Part shown: one piece after another, positions 37,059 through 49,609 of the stretch
How positions within the stretch are numbered: the first letter of the stretch is position 1
Layout of the letters: each line of letters starts with the position of its first letter
Source of the DNA: Motacilla alba alba
Lineage: Eukaryota > Chordata > Aves > Passeriformes > Motacillidae
Assembly (NCBI RefSeq): GCF_015832195.1
Contig: NC_052017.1
Coordinates: forward strand, 49,801,652-49,865,651
Direction of reading: 5' to 3'
Length of the DNA: 64,000 bases
Position numbers and translations under genes: made by a program
The notes under the pieces: model-generated
Databases searched by the model: none
Seen by the model: the letters and a program-made list of their open reading frames with translations, nothing else
Told to the model about the DNA's origin: nothing

Positions 37059-40000
37059 AACTTGTAAATGAGAGAACTTCAACCTTCCAATCTCCATATA
37101 CTGCAAGAAAAAAATAAAATTCTGTCATTTCTTACAGCTATATAGAACATTATTAAGTTGTAACTGTTAGTCCACAAGTCCCGTATTCCTTGGGCATGAC
37201 TCCTGATTTTAACTACGGATCTATTTGCCTTACCCTACCCTATATATTCCATGACATGGGAAATCTTCCATCCATTGAATTGTCTTCATTCAGAGCTTTC
37301 TGTAAGCATCTATTAAGTTGAAGCCAAAGTAGTGCATCACCAATGAGGTTCTATATGACTTTAGCAGTTATTATCCAAGAAATAGCTTATTTCTTTGTGT
37401 TACACGCTAACATTATAAATCTGGCTGTTAAAGTAGGAGGGCATATTCACAGCTACTAAGGAGAAAAAGAGAGTTTGATTTTCCAACATATTTTATATCC
37501 CAATCAGCAATATCTGTATATGCTGACCTCACAGGCAGACTGCAGAAGACTACACAGAAGTATGTCAGGTTTTCCTGTTTTTCCCAAAGAAATGTTGACT
37601 AAGCAGTGTTTGAGGATTCTCTGTGTTTACCCAAGATTTATAGCTGCCTGATAGCCCAGCTGAAGAGTGAGTTCTCAGGCTACAGGACTATTTGCGAGTA
37701 TTTTTGTATCATCTGAAGATTAATATGAGAACCAAGAGATTTTGCAGCAGGTGGAATTAATCACCTAACATGTTAAACACCAGAGGAAGGGTTTATACTC
37801 TTAAAAAAAAAAGAAAAAGTTTGGGCTTTTTTAATATATAAAACATTCCATTAAATGATGGGCAGTAAAACATAAGTTTGACATTGATATACTCTTCCTA
37901 TAAACCATTTCTATTTCTTGACTGCTGTTTACTCCATATAACTGTAAATACATTTCTTTTAGAACATAAACTAAAATCTTAAAAATAAAGAAAAATGCCA
38001 TTTAACACAATCAATGAATGCAGAATTGTCCTTTTAAATAATAGATGTCTATGACAAAGTTGATGAAAGATAGCAGATTCTTGCTGATATTGACTACATT
38101 TATCTATTAAATTAAATACAGGGAGATAAATATCAATGTTGTTCAAAGTCCATTTTAATCATTTGCTACATGAACAACTAAATCAATGAAATAATTTATC
38201 TGAAGCTCACCAATGTTTGAAATGTTTGAAAATTCCTTTCTCCTCCTGTTCAAACCTCTTTACAAGAATCATGCATAAACATAAAAGCTTTGTAAATGTG
38301 TCGTGAAAGACAGAGTTATGGATTGCCTTGATCATCTGTGCAAAAGTTACGTTTAGTATTCAGAAAAATGTTTTTGAACTACAAGATGAAACAAATTTTT
38401 AAAAAACCCAACCTTTAGTCCAATATTAGAATATGCATTAATTTACCTTTTATCTTTAATAGCATTTATCTTAATCTCTTTTTCAAATCACATTCGCAAA
38501 TGCAGCTAGGTGGTACACCTTTAGATCAGTCTATGTATTCACATGGACTTGTTATAGAGTGTGATATATGAAAAGAGTGTGGAGACTGTACATTTTATAG
38601 ATACATGAAAAGAGTGTGGAGACTGTACATTTTAAAAATTCAGCCACTAACCTTGAGGTAAGGAAAAGTTTTCCCATTTAAGAGCCAGGTTTCCCAAGCT
38701 CTGTGACACCAAGGCGCTAAGAAAAGAAGTCTCTACTGAGTAACTTACACACATTTTAGAGTCCCCTAATACCCTTGATTGACAAGTCCTGTGTTTTACT
38801 AGCATGCACAGACATACATACATGTTGGTATTTGAGTAATTATGACAGACTTTACACCACAGCAATTTCACAGGTTTCGTTGACTCTGGGCAGCTTCTTT
38901 GCTCACTGAAAATTTCCAGCAGTTGTAAGTATCATTAGGACTTGCTCTACTTAAATTTTAATTTCCTTGGGAGTTATTAGTTAAAAACACTTTTCACTAT
39001 CTGCAAACACCCCTAGCTGTTTCTTTACATATTAATCTTTGTTTGCGTAATGCCACCTACTCACCGAAAATTCAGTCAAACTCTTGAGTCACTTACTCCT
39101 CCTTGCTAGACAGATGCAACACATGAAACTGGTGAAGAAAAATGTATCTAGACCAGAAAAATGTTATTTCATGCGAAGACCATACTTCTCATTGCTAATT
39201 GTGTATCTGGTAAAGGCAGACGTTTATGTGCAGTACATTACTGCCCATGATTCAATAATGCAATCAAAAATACCACCTTTGCCTAGGCAAATTTTATCAA
39301 CAAAATTCTTCTACTTTTTGTTTAGACATAGGTTAGGTGCTGTAGGCCAGGCTCCTATAATTAAGAATAAAACAAACTTATGTGTGATTTTAATTGCAGT
39401 CCTATGTAAGAATGGAAAAATAGGATTTAAATCTTCTTGGATAGATAAAGAATTTTAAAAAGACATAACAACTTCAATATGAATTTAGAAACTGTGAGTT
39501 TTCAACTTTACAGTAAAATCATGCTATAACTAATTCGGGGGAAATAAGTGTTTCTTCAACAAAAAGGGGAAAGTTTAGAAGAGATAGAATGATTATAGAA
39601 GAAACAAAGTTTTTCTATAAAAAATGAAAATGAAAATGAAGGTGTTTACTGTAAAGGCTGAAGAAAAGGGATTTGAAATGAGTGAAATTAAACAGATTTC
39701 TGAACCATGTTCAGTTTATTAGATGATGGTTAGGCTTCTAAAAAGCAAACTCTGAAACTTGTAATAGATTTTGGAACTGAATTCAGAGCACTAATCTGCT
39801 GTGGGAAAAGTAATCTAGAACAGCCCAAATCATCCTCACGGTTAGATAATGCTACTATAGTAACATATGTCCATGGTCTTATTTTAATGGAAATATACAG
39901 CAGCTTTATTATTAAAATTTTAAAAATGCTTGAGGAAGGACCACAAACCACCTAAAAAGATCAATATTAGACTTGAATAGTAAAGAATGGAGTTGGCTAA

Positions 40001-40361
40001 TGCTAGAGATTTGTTCAGAGCTGAAGACAATTACTCTTTGCAATACAAAGATAGATTCTTACTAATTCTTAGTAGAAAACATCATTGAAGGAAAAGAGAC
40101 AGCTCTGAAATTATTTCATAATGTTGACAAGTAGCCAATAAGAAGATTAATTCTGTGTTGTCAGTAAAGATTGAATTTTACAATGGATCAAAATAATGAC
40201 AATACATCTGTACTGTGGGGACATGGAGGGAAAGAAAGGTTTGGAGGAGAAAAAACCTTTAAGGCTGAATTCACAGTAAAGACTAAAGGATTTCTGACCT
40301 CATAAAATAATCAAAATTAAACTATAACATTGAAATAGCACATAAACCAAGAGATATCTAC
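37059..40361 (-). other. CNTNAP2 intron, no gene recognised
   Basis: This is AT-rich sequence apart from the 37-bp-period duplication at 38568-38634. The 124-codon open frame at 39084-39458 (+) has no recognisable domain and is probably chance. Confidence 0.5.
38568..38634 (+). repeat. 30-bp direct repeat, period 37
   Basis: A 30-bp sequence beginning ATGAAAAGAGTGTGGAGACT and ending ACATTTTA occurs at 38568-38597 and again, without mismatch, at 38605-38634. It is a recent local tandem duplication. Confidence 0.95.
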
Positions 40362-40366
40362 CATAT
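40362..40366. repeat. Left target-site duplication of the minus-strand LTR
   Basis: CATAT here pairs with CATGT at 40952-40956, directly outside the LTR's terminal TG/CA. One mismatch is consistent with an old insertion. A 5-bp duplication suits ERVL-like families. Confidence 0.6.
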
Positions 40367-40951
40367 TGTGGTGGTTTAAGCCCAGACAGAAATGAAGCAC
40401 CATGCAGCCGCTCACTCAGCCCACCCCTTTCTTCCCCACATACCCCAGTGGAATGGGGTGGAGAATCGAAGTAAAACTTCTATGTTGAGATATGAACAAT
40501 TTAATAATTAAAACAAAATAAAATACAATAATAGTGGTTGATAATAATTAAAACAACAACAATAATGATAATAAAAAGGAAATAAGTGATGAACAATGCA
40601 ATTGCTCACCATCTGCTGACCAATGCCATATTTCCCCTTCCCAAACCCAGACTAGCTTTCTTGCCAGGAAACATCTCCTGTTTTACATGCTGAGGATGAT
40701 GTTCTCTGGTGTGGAAAATCTGTTTGGACAGTTCAGGTCACCTGTCCCAGCTATGCTCTCTCCCAGTTTCTTTTGCTCACCTCCGCATTGCCAAATGTCA
40801 CAAGAAAAAAGTCCTTGACTTGGGATAAACACAACTTAGCCAAACCAAAACATCAGTGTGTTATCAATACTATTCTCATTCTGAATCGAGAACACAGCAT
40901 TGGAACAGCTACTGAGAAGAAATTAGCTCTATCCTAACTTATACCAGGACA
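40367..40951 (-). mobile_element. Solo LTR of an avian endogenous retrovirus, same family as the copy near 30.4 kb
   Basis: Read on the minus strand it starts TGTCCTGGTATAAGTTAGGA and ends CTGGGCTTAAACCACCACA. It parallels the LTR at 30176-30716 along most of its length (TAGAGCTAATTTCTTCTCAGTAGCT; ACAGGTGACCTGAACTGTCC; GAGCGGCTGCATGGTGCTT in related copies). It keeps a central block that the other copy lost. The TATA position is degraded (CATGTAAAA), an ATTAAA signal survives (40500-40505, minus), and the segment before it has expanded into AT-rich low complexity (about 40500-40585). Flanks CATAT (40362-40366) and CATGT (40952-40956) form a 5-bp target duplication with one mismatch. It has the same orientation as CNTNAP2. 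Confidence 0.9.
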
Positions 40952-40990
40952 CATGTACACTTTAGGCTATTGAATAGCACAAATTACGTG

Positions 40991-41532
40991 GAACCATAGA
41001 ACGGTTTGGATTGGAAGGGACCTTAAAGATCATCTAATTTCACCTTCCCTTTTATAGGCAGGGACTCTTTCCACCAGACCAGATTGCTCAGCACCCCATC
41101 CAGTCTGGCCTTGAACACTTTCAGGGATGAGGGGTCCATAATTTCTCTGCACAATCCATGCCTCATTGTGAAGAGATTCTTCCTAATATCTAATCTAAAT
41201 CTAACCTCCTTCAGCATAAGGCCATCTCCCTTGTCCTAGCACAACACGGCCTTGTGAAAAGTTCCTCTCCAGGGATTCTTGCAGGCTCCCTTTGAGTACT
41301 GGAAGGCCACAATGGGGTCTCCTTGGAGCCTTCTCTTCTCCAGGATGTGCAACCCCAGGTCTCTCAGCCTCTCTTTGTAACAGGTGCTCCAGGCCTCTGA
41401 CCAACTTAGTGGCTCTCCTCTGGACTGGCTCCAATGGATTGATGTCTTCCTTGTGTTGAGGGCCCCAGAAGTGCACACAGTACTCCAGATGGAGTCTCAC
41501 AAGGGCAGACGAGAGGGAGAATTATCTCCCAT
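40991..41532 (-). mobile_element. CR1 LINE, 3' portion (longest 3' copy in the window)
   Basis: It starts with CCATAGAACGGTTTGGATTGG and CTTAAAGATCATCTAATTTC, the reverse complement of the CR1 3' UTR. It then runs through the reverse complement of the ORF2 C-terminus: the minus strand gives [19 protein letters not shown] and [16 protein letters not shown] in one frame and [16 protein letters not shown] in another. Frameshifts between these pieces show it is dead. It lies 39 bp from the solo LTR at 40367-40951. Confidence 0.95.
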
Positions 41533-43110
41533 GAGAAAAGTCTCCTCACATAAGAATGCAATTCAATATCAATATACTGCCTTTAAAATTAACACTGATT
41601 TTCTTTTAATCACATAATCCTCAATTTTAAAATATAATTGTCAATTGAAAAAGAAGAACATCTTCAAAGTAAGAACAGGATGACTGGAAAATAGATGCTG
41701 ATTATCAAATAGACAGCTTTATCACAGCAGTAAGCTGCTATCAAAACTACCTTTAAGATAAAAGAAGCACTGATAAGATATTGTGAGTGCCTTGAAGGAT
41801 AACCTCTAATTAAGGTACTGTTTCCTAATGATCCCATAACCTTACTTTGGATTTATTACAAAAACTAAGAGATACCTTACTCTTAGTGTAATATTAGTCT
41901 TAGTCAATGACCTGTCCATGTACATCATCTTTCAAGATTCTAAAGCCCTGCAATGGACAGGTTTATCTTTTCAGTGAAAGGTTCTGCTCATTTTAAAAGG
42001 TAATTGCACCAGAAAGATAAGATTTTATCATCTATTAGGTGGCTTCAATGAGTTTAGTGTCTGTGTCCCGGATTAAGACATGCATTAATCAGAGGCACAT
42101 ATTACATATTTACTGCAATTGAAGTAGCCACTGAAGAACAGTGGGCACGTAAATTTCTAAAGATCTCCACTTTAGGACCTCTTCTTGGTAATCCACAATC
42201 AGTCCCCATTAAAGCTGACATTTTAATACATCCTGTAAGAACTATCATGTCCTCCACTATTGACATGGACACATAGGCTCAAACTGAACCTTTTTAACTA
42301 AAGGTGTATTACCTATTTGTGATTATTTTTTTAATCTAGTACACCAGGGTACAGGTTTAGTTCAGCTGAGAGCACACTGTCTGTTTCAGTATTGACATGA
42401 AGGCTTTGGATACTGGCAGGTGATATCTGTTTCTCCCTTAAGCAACTTGGGCTCTGCTGTGATGTTGAAAAAAATCCATATCTTGTAAATAGGCACTGAA
42501 AATACACCAGGTAATAATGAAGATCAAACCATCTAAAAAGACCAGACACTAACACTAAACATTAGTAGCCAGCTGTGAAAAGAGTAATAATTTTTTGAGT
42601 CAATTTTGAAGAAACAAGGCTAAAAACCAATGAAAAAGAAACAATTCAGAAGAATTCATATGAATATATGCTTAAATTGCTAATGTGACCTTAGAAAAAT
42701 GAACTATAAGAAAATACTAGAGACATGAACGGAGGGAATACTTTACCAACACATCAAATTTCTTTCTCTACAGACCTTACTAGCTTTACTGTTTCTTGAA
42801 CCACTTCACTGCAGCCTTAGCTTCTGAGGTTTTTGCTACTCCTCAAAGTTTAGCACTGTAGAGCCTGGAACTGTGATGGGCCCTCAATCAGCTCCTAGAG
42901 GCAGTTAAGCAAGTTCTGAGTCCTCATATTTCATGAGATTTTACTTCAGAAAGACCACATTCCTCCATAGCAGTGATAAGGGATAATTTATAGCAAAGGA
43001 AAAATAAGTGGCAGGAGATCCATCTTGAGTAAAGGAAGTATTGGAGTCCTCAGCAGAACAGGTAACAGACTATATGGAGGCAATGTTAGGTAGGGAAAAA
43101 GTAGGATAGT

Positions 43111-43157
43111 AAGGATATATAAGTAAGGATATCCTTATATAAGGATATATAAGTAAG
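43111..43157. repeat. Direct repeat around a palindrome
   Basis: AAGGATATATAAGTAAG occurs at 43111-43127 and 43141-43157 (period 30). Between and overlapping them is the palindrome TAAGGATATCCTTA. This probably arose by local duplication of an AT-rich palindromic unit. Confidence 0.85.
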
Positions 43158-44865
43158 TATAGGATTATGCTAAAAGTCTAATTAATTTTCATCATCACAT
43201 TTGGGTAAATAAGATATACATGAATCTAGATTAAATAAATTGGGCTAACAGAGAGCTAAACTGGGAAGGTTAATATAACTATTGAGAGCTGCAGTGAATT
43301 CCTATTATTCTTCCTAACTGGTTTTCTCTTTTTTAATATCAAGGTGCTCAGTTGCTGTCCTGAACTAAAAGGGAGTATACAAGGCATGGCTGGAGAGACC
43401 ACGGGCTCTTCTTCCCTGACATATAGGCTGCATGTGGTCTAATGCTTATCCATACAAATTTGATGTTGTAAGATAATGTATTCTGTTAATACAAAAAATT
43501 TCATTAAAAATTTTTTACCTGTTAAAAGAAAAATGAAAGACAAAAATCCTAGAATTCAAAAATCCACACTTCTTATACTAGAGCATTATCTATGGATTAA
43601 AACAAAATCACTTTATGATATATATCATTAAATGGCATTGAATTTGTCCAGGGAGCTTTATTCTCTAATATTACCTAAAATTCCTTTTCTACCTTTGAAT
43701 TTAGTGTTTCAGTGACTCTAATACATTTAGGTATCTAAGTAGAAATAGCCATCACAGACACACCATCATATTCATTGCTCTGATCCTTTGAGACTGGTGC
43801 AGTTAACATTTTTCAAATCTCATTCACAAAGAGCTTTATGTGATCATAATGTTACTGTATGTTAAACCCAGCTAAGACTGACATAGTTTAATGCTTCATA
43901 AATTCTTCAGTTTGCCAGAAACCACACATAGGAAGCATATCTGACAAGGTGATCTGTACATCATTGCTCAGGGTGATTTATGTTGGAGGTTTGTAATTAA
44001 ATTCCTTTCTTTTAGTATGCTCCATGACCATCATGCATAGCAACATGCCATCAGCCCTCAAGCTTCAGAGAGATACTAATTTTGTTTTATCTTTCTACTG
44101 ACACAGTAACAGGCAACACACAGTAGGTGCTGATAGTCCAAAGAGGAAAAAGTAAATATTGAAGTCTGCTTTACACTGTGGCTCAGAATTCATAAATCCA
44201 ATCTTGTGTTAACTTTTGGGGACCTGGAACTCTTGGGAAGGTATCAAAAGAATAAAAAAGTAAAAAGGGGATGTGCCTTGAACAAAAGCTTTATATTCAA
44301 AGTACATATAGTCTGCTTGTTGCCACCAGTGGCTAGGGATTCACTGCCCCAGGATGCCTGTCTCTGACCTGGTGCATGGTGCTGTCCTGATTTTCTGTTT
44401 CTGTGAGCAGGCTCAGCTCATATGTTTCCTGTTCTGTAACAATAATAGGACTTTCACTTCACTGAAAAAATGTAACAGGTGGTAAACAAAGGAGGACTCA
44501 TGTCTAAAGGAGAGAAATGTGGAAGCTGGAATAATAAAATCAAAAATTCCACTGCCAAAAGCAAAAAAGAGCCTCCATCATGAATTTAGTTTAAGATAAA
44601 GACAATTTTGTTCATATAATTTTAAAAGATTAAAATATTATTAAGCAGGCTGTTTTATAAGTCAACAAGAACTGTATTTGTTAATATATGAAAACGATTG
44701 TAAGTATACTGATACCAATTTATTATCATTTTGGAGAAAATGTATGAGCTCATGTAGAATTTATAAAAGTTTGACAGAGGTGTTAAGAGACACTCATTAG
44801 GTATCATAGTTAATTACAGATTTAAATAAGTTGAAAGGTGCTTATTACAATCATAGAGCACCCAA

Positions 44866-44889
44866 TGTCTGATATTTTCATATCAGACA
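44866..44889. repeat. Perfect 10-bp inverted repeat, 4-nt loop
   Basis: TGTCTGATAT (44866-44875) and ATATCAGACA (44880-44889) are exact reverse complements around TTTC. This could be a small hairpin in the nascent intron RNA, but a chance origin in AT-rich DNA is possible. Confidence 0.85.
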
Positions 44890-46567
44890 TGCAATATGCA
44901 ACTACATTCAAAAAGCTATTATACCACCTTTGCAAATTGCAATTTAAAAAAGAAGCGTATCCACTATATGCTGTTTGCTATTTAAATCCAAGGAAACATA
45001 TTGAAAATTTATAGAAATTAAATTTGGGGCTTAGGCCAGTTTCCTTGATGTTTTATACCAATACCTTTCATTTCAAAACATTTATGCTAGCAGAGATGAG
45101 TTTGAAACTTAAGGTTTCTAATCTAAAAATGTGATATTTCAACAGTAAAATGGCAGACAGTCTTTGTTATAACTGCTAGCTGAGGCACTTGTAAGAAACT
45201 CATATGACAGGATATTTTAAAATCAGAGTTTGATTTTTCTTTTGCTAAAATAGGCCTTTGGTGACAGCAGTTTTCCATCTTATTGACAAAGTTTGCTTAC
45301 TTTGATAGAAAGTTTCTTCTTGCTGTAATTCAGCTGAAATTTGACGTACTATATAGAGACACAATCCTGTACTCAACCATCTCAAACAAAATGTTTCTGT
45401 TGATACAATGGGGCTTGAAAAAAAGGAAGGGCTCTTGTTGCTAGATTTTAAAATGACTCCTAAAAGTAGAGATTCCAGAAAGAAAACTCCCAGGTATATG
45501 AGAAATAAAATTTAATCAGCTTTCTTCACCTTGCTCAATCCTCAAAATAGTGAACCTGTGCAATCCACCTATATAATTTCAACATTTGAAATGAGTTAGA
45601 AAACTCATGTTGTTCAGTGATACCTTCATAAAGATATGAACAGTTTATTAATGTGAGAGCCTTTGTGTCACAGAACACCAAGTAGTCCCTGATTAGGCTT
45701 CTTTTTCTGCCCTAATGCAGTGTTGAGAATGCCATGTGAGCATTTCACAAGGTCAAATCGTGGTTTGAAATACAGTAAGAGAATTCAACAGTCATAATGC
45801 ACACCAGTGGTTATGGAAGGTACAAGTCAATACAAATGGAGTGGATCTTCAAAAACTCCTCACACATCCAGAGCCCAAGTTTCAAAAAAATACCTTTTGT
45901 GATCTGCATGAATAAAAAAGTCTTCTCTGTATTTTTATTAAATTAGATTAAATAGGGGAGCAAGTAAACCCAGTACCATTTTATGTGACCTTGCTTGTCT
46001 ATAGAATTATTTTATTTTTCCTGGCGAGTTTCTAAGCAACTTGGCAGTTGACAGTTTTTTAGAATATGAAATGAAACAAGATGCTATGTAAAGTACATTA
46101 AAAGAAAGATAAATACATAAGTGGGATGAATAATTATGACCTGAGAAACACTGAGATTGGAACCACTTTTCGCAAACTTCAACATGAGCTATATTTTAGA
46201 GATGACAGAAGTGTTAGGGTATCACACTTTCATATGCGAAATAGGAACAGAATTGCTCAGAAGTGTCAGTTCATATTTCTACCTGTATCTATTTTTGCAT
46301 ATGTTGGTATAACTGCAGGTACAGTTAACAACAAATCTCAAAGATGTAGAAGTTTGGGGTTTTTTTCTCTTCCTTTTAAAAAAAGATATGAAAAATTCAT
46401 GCTGTTGTCAACACTCTGCCCCACTGTGGACCAAATAACATTTATTGGTAAGCACATGCCACTCACAAATGTTACAAAAAGCATGGAAAAATATTCCCAG
46501 CCACGAGTATATTACTTTCAGGATGTAATTCTGTAGGAATTTTAAGAAAGAATGGCAAAAGGAAAGG

Positions 46568-46659
46568 ATTTTTTTTGTTTGGGTTTGGGCTTTTTTTTTT
46601 TGGCCTTTTTTTTTTCTTGTTTTGGTTTTGTTTTGGTTTTTTTGTTTGTTTGTTTATAG
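46568..46659. repeat. T/G-rich low-complexity tract, (TTTGG)n / (GTTT)n
   Basis: Almost only T and G: GTTTGGGTTTGGGC, long T runs, TTTTGGTTTTGTTTTGG, then GTTTGTTTGTTTG. In composition it is the reverse complement of the tract at 7566-7706. It gives a false lysine-rich open frame on the minus strand. Confidence 0.9.
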
Positions 46660-49260
46660 TAAATAATAGGTGGGATTTTAATTAGCTCAGAACATGTAAA
46701 AAAATGCAATCCACACCACCCGAACAATAATCCACTGTCCCAAGCACCTGTTTTTCCACAACAAGACCAGATAACTAAATAACTACAAATGTCTTTTTAA
46801 AATTAGATTTCTGTTTTGGCGACAAAACAAACACCAAAATATTCACAGAGCAGCATGCCCAGATAAATTTAGTCCTCATTTAGGTGAAAGGGGAATTATG
46901 AAATGAATTCTGCTCCTTACCTCCCTCACATTCAGACTCCTTCATTTCTGCTTGAAAGTGGTTGTTATTCCACCTTCAGACTGATATTGGCATATTTTAA
47001 CAGAAGCTTTTGGGTTTTGTTTCTTGTTTACCTGTGAGATCCCATTTCTGACTATCAGATACTCTGCAGGTCTAACATGGTTCACATTCAAGGCTTAAGA
47101 AAAAGAAAGAATAAAGAAAAAATCTTCCCTTCTAAAAGTGTTAGCTCAGCTGAATCTTCTAAATATTAAAAAAAAAGCATAGCAACAGCAAAACTTCAAT
47201 TATGAGCAAAGTTGCTGGATACCCCAAGCATCACTAATGTCATGCAGCCTGGTTATATTCTGTTCCAAAATCCTGCTTATTCTGCAAGCCAAGGAGTTAG
47301 TATGACTGAAAAAATATCTCTATAAATACTGAGAGAGTCTCCCTTCCACAGAAGTTGATGGGATAGTAATCCAAAGATCTGACTGCTGTCATTTTGTTCC
47401 CTAGCTGGAGTGCAGTTCAACCAACATAATCCAATTCTATAATTGTACTCTGATGCTGAGGTTTGTAAATTACATTTCAGAGGATTTTTTGACAAGCATG
47501 AAACATTAACAGTTAGAAAGTCCAAGATAATTGAACACATATATGCCATATGTCACAGATTCATAGAGACTCATTTTTAGGGAACTTTGGAAACAGTTTT
47601 CTGTATTCCATTCTGATCTTCAAAAGCAGAAGATTAAACATCAATAATTCTTGCCAAGTAAGAACTCCTCGTGGAAAGTGTGAGCCTGTATTATTTTTGT
47701 AAGTACTAGCCCAAGATTAAAAATCAGGCGTGACATCTGATACACCCCTGGGACATGGCTGAACTCCAAAGTGACTTTTTAGTCAGAGGAACAGTGAGCT
47801 GATGGATAGCAACAATTGTTTATTGTTTGTTTATTGGCCTGTTTTTATTGATGATGCACATCACCATGCATAGCAGTGAGCCTGGTATTTATAAAAACAA
47901 TTGCTTATGAAATGAAAGACCAATCTTTCTACTTGTGGCTCCCTCTTTGACAAAGCAAAGAAATAAAGAAACCCAGTCTTTATTTCTTTCACTGAGATAA
48001 AGCAAAAAACCTTCTGAAGACTGATTATGTTGATTGGAGTTAACAGTAAGCTCTGATGTTACCTGCACAATTGTAGAATCAGGCATCACCAGCTACACTG
48101 TCCCACATAAATCTGTTTTTTTTAATGGAAGAATCTGTGCTTTCAGGCCCCCTTGTAATCTCTGCTGATGATAACATAATTGATGGGCTCATATAGATAA
48201 AAGAACCACCATTCTCCCTGACTGTGCCTTGGCCAATGCATACTGGCTTCATATACAACAAAATATTAATACTGTTTTCTTAAAGCCTTTTAAATATTTA
48301 AGTATTTCATGGACACTGAAACCAGAGGAAAAGAATTATTTGCAAGGAAGGGAATTAAAACAGTCAACAAGCACCAAATTAATTCTCTACTTGGAGGCTC
48401 TAATTTAATCCTGACTACATTTACATGTAAATTTGCCATGATATAAGAACACAGCTTCTTGGCCTCAGGGTTTAAAAGCACCCCCAGAGAGTTAATCTTT
48501 ATTATATGTAAAGGAAAAAAAAATAATACAAAGTGACAGAAGTGCTATAGAGCATGCTTGTCCAGCCAAAAGGTGGTAAAAGAAGGATCAAAAGAGTGCA
48601 GTTTTACCAGGAGACAAAGCATTTCTCTCTGTGTCTAGACTTCAACAGAGGACAAATATATCAGGGATGCAGGGAAGTTCTGCTCTGCAGAATTATGCAA
48701 AGAATGGGGAATCTGCAGAGATGCTGCCTGTCTCTAGCTCTGCTCCATGAAGAATCCTGTTCCCAGACACTACAGGACATTTTGAGGAAGCATGCAGAAT
48801 CCATCTCCCTTTCAAATTCTGTAATCTGCATTATAATCAGGTGCGACCACTGAGCACTTCTGCAGTGTGGGAGGAGGATTTTTTTAACTTTCCATTAGTG
48901 GTATCAACAGCAAAGATCTCGAGAGATCTGTGGCTCAGTCATCTTCTGGATCTCTCAGGTATATGACTGACTGTTATGATCACCTTAGAATGGTACAAAA
49001 TAAAGCCCCTTCCAACAGATCAGAAAACAAATTTTAGCTTCAGAAATTGGAACTTGTAAATGCGATTAACTGCAAAAGATATACAAATGTCTTCTGTGAC
49101 CTACACAGGCTTTAGATTCCTTCTGAGTTCAAAGTTCTACTCTTAACTAATAAAAGGTTAATAAGTGATTATGGCAAGCTTTCAATTTGCAGTTATTCCA
49201 GATGACTTGAAATCAACAGAGAAATGTAAATTAAATATAGGTACAAAATAAATCAAAACA
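46660..49260 (-). other. CNTNAP2 intron, no feature recognised
   Basis: The open frames at 47277-47549, 47889-48261 and 48554-48853 show no known domain. No mobile element end was seen. Confidence 0.5.
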
Positions 49261-49295
49261 GATTTATAATCTGTTTTGGAAACAGATTATAAATC
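49261..49295. repeat. Perfect 16-bp inverted repeat, 3-nt loop
   Basis: GATTTATAATCTGTTT (49261-49276) and AAACAGATTATAAATC (49280-49295) are exact reverse complements around TGG. The RNA of either strand could fold as a tight hairpin. It is too short for a typical microRNA precursor unless pairing continues outside, which the immediate flanks do not show. Confidence 0.9.
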
Positions 49296-49609
49296 CTAAT
49301 TTGCATGACACAACCTTAAGAGAGATCAAGAAAAATCAATTTTAAAGATACACCTGGTTACAAGCTATTAAAAAGCTAAAAGAAACTATAAGTTTTGAAT
49401 CTTAGCAACATGAATTATAGGGGCTTTGTTTTCCTTACAGTTTTTCTGATACATTGAACTTACACATTTCTTATTTACTGTCTTCAGGATTTTGAACTTT
49501 AAAAGACTGAAAGAAGCCCTGATTGAAACATATAGCCTCAAGAACTGTATTTTTTTTATTTGGGCTTATTTTTTTATTTGGCTTTATTTTACCTCTAGGT
49601 CTGCCAACA

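Larger units (their letters stand above)
41533..46567 (-). other. CNTNAP2 intron, no gene recognised
   Basis: This is AT-rich non-coding sequence holding two small structures, listed separately (43111-43157 and 44866-44889). The 136-codon open frame at 46126-46536 (+) is the longest in the window, but shows no domain, no conserved motif and no splice or promoter context that I recognise. Confidence 0.5.

Noticed and set aside
39084..39458. 124-codon open frame, plus strand
   Set aside because: No motif or family resemblance was found, and the surrounding intron is featureless.
41201..41500. 99-codon minus-strand open frame with protein-like look
   Set aside because: It is a remnant of CR1 ORF2, broken by frameshifts, not a host gene.
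46126..46536. Longest open frame, 136 codons, plus strand
   Set aside because: It has no recognisable domain, its composition resembles translated AT-rich intron, and no promoter or splice context was seen. A frame of this length is expected occasionally in 64 kb.
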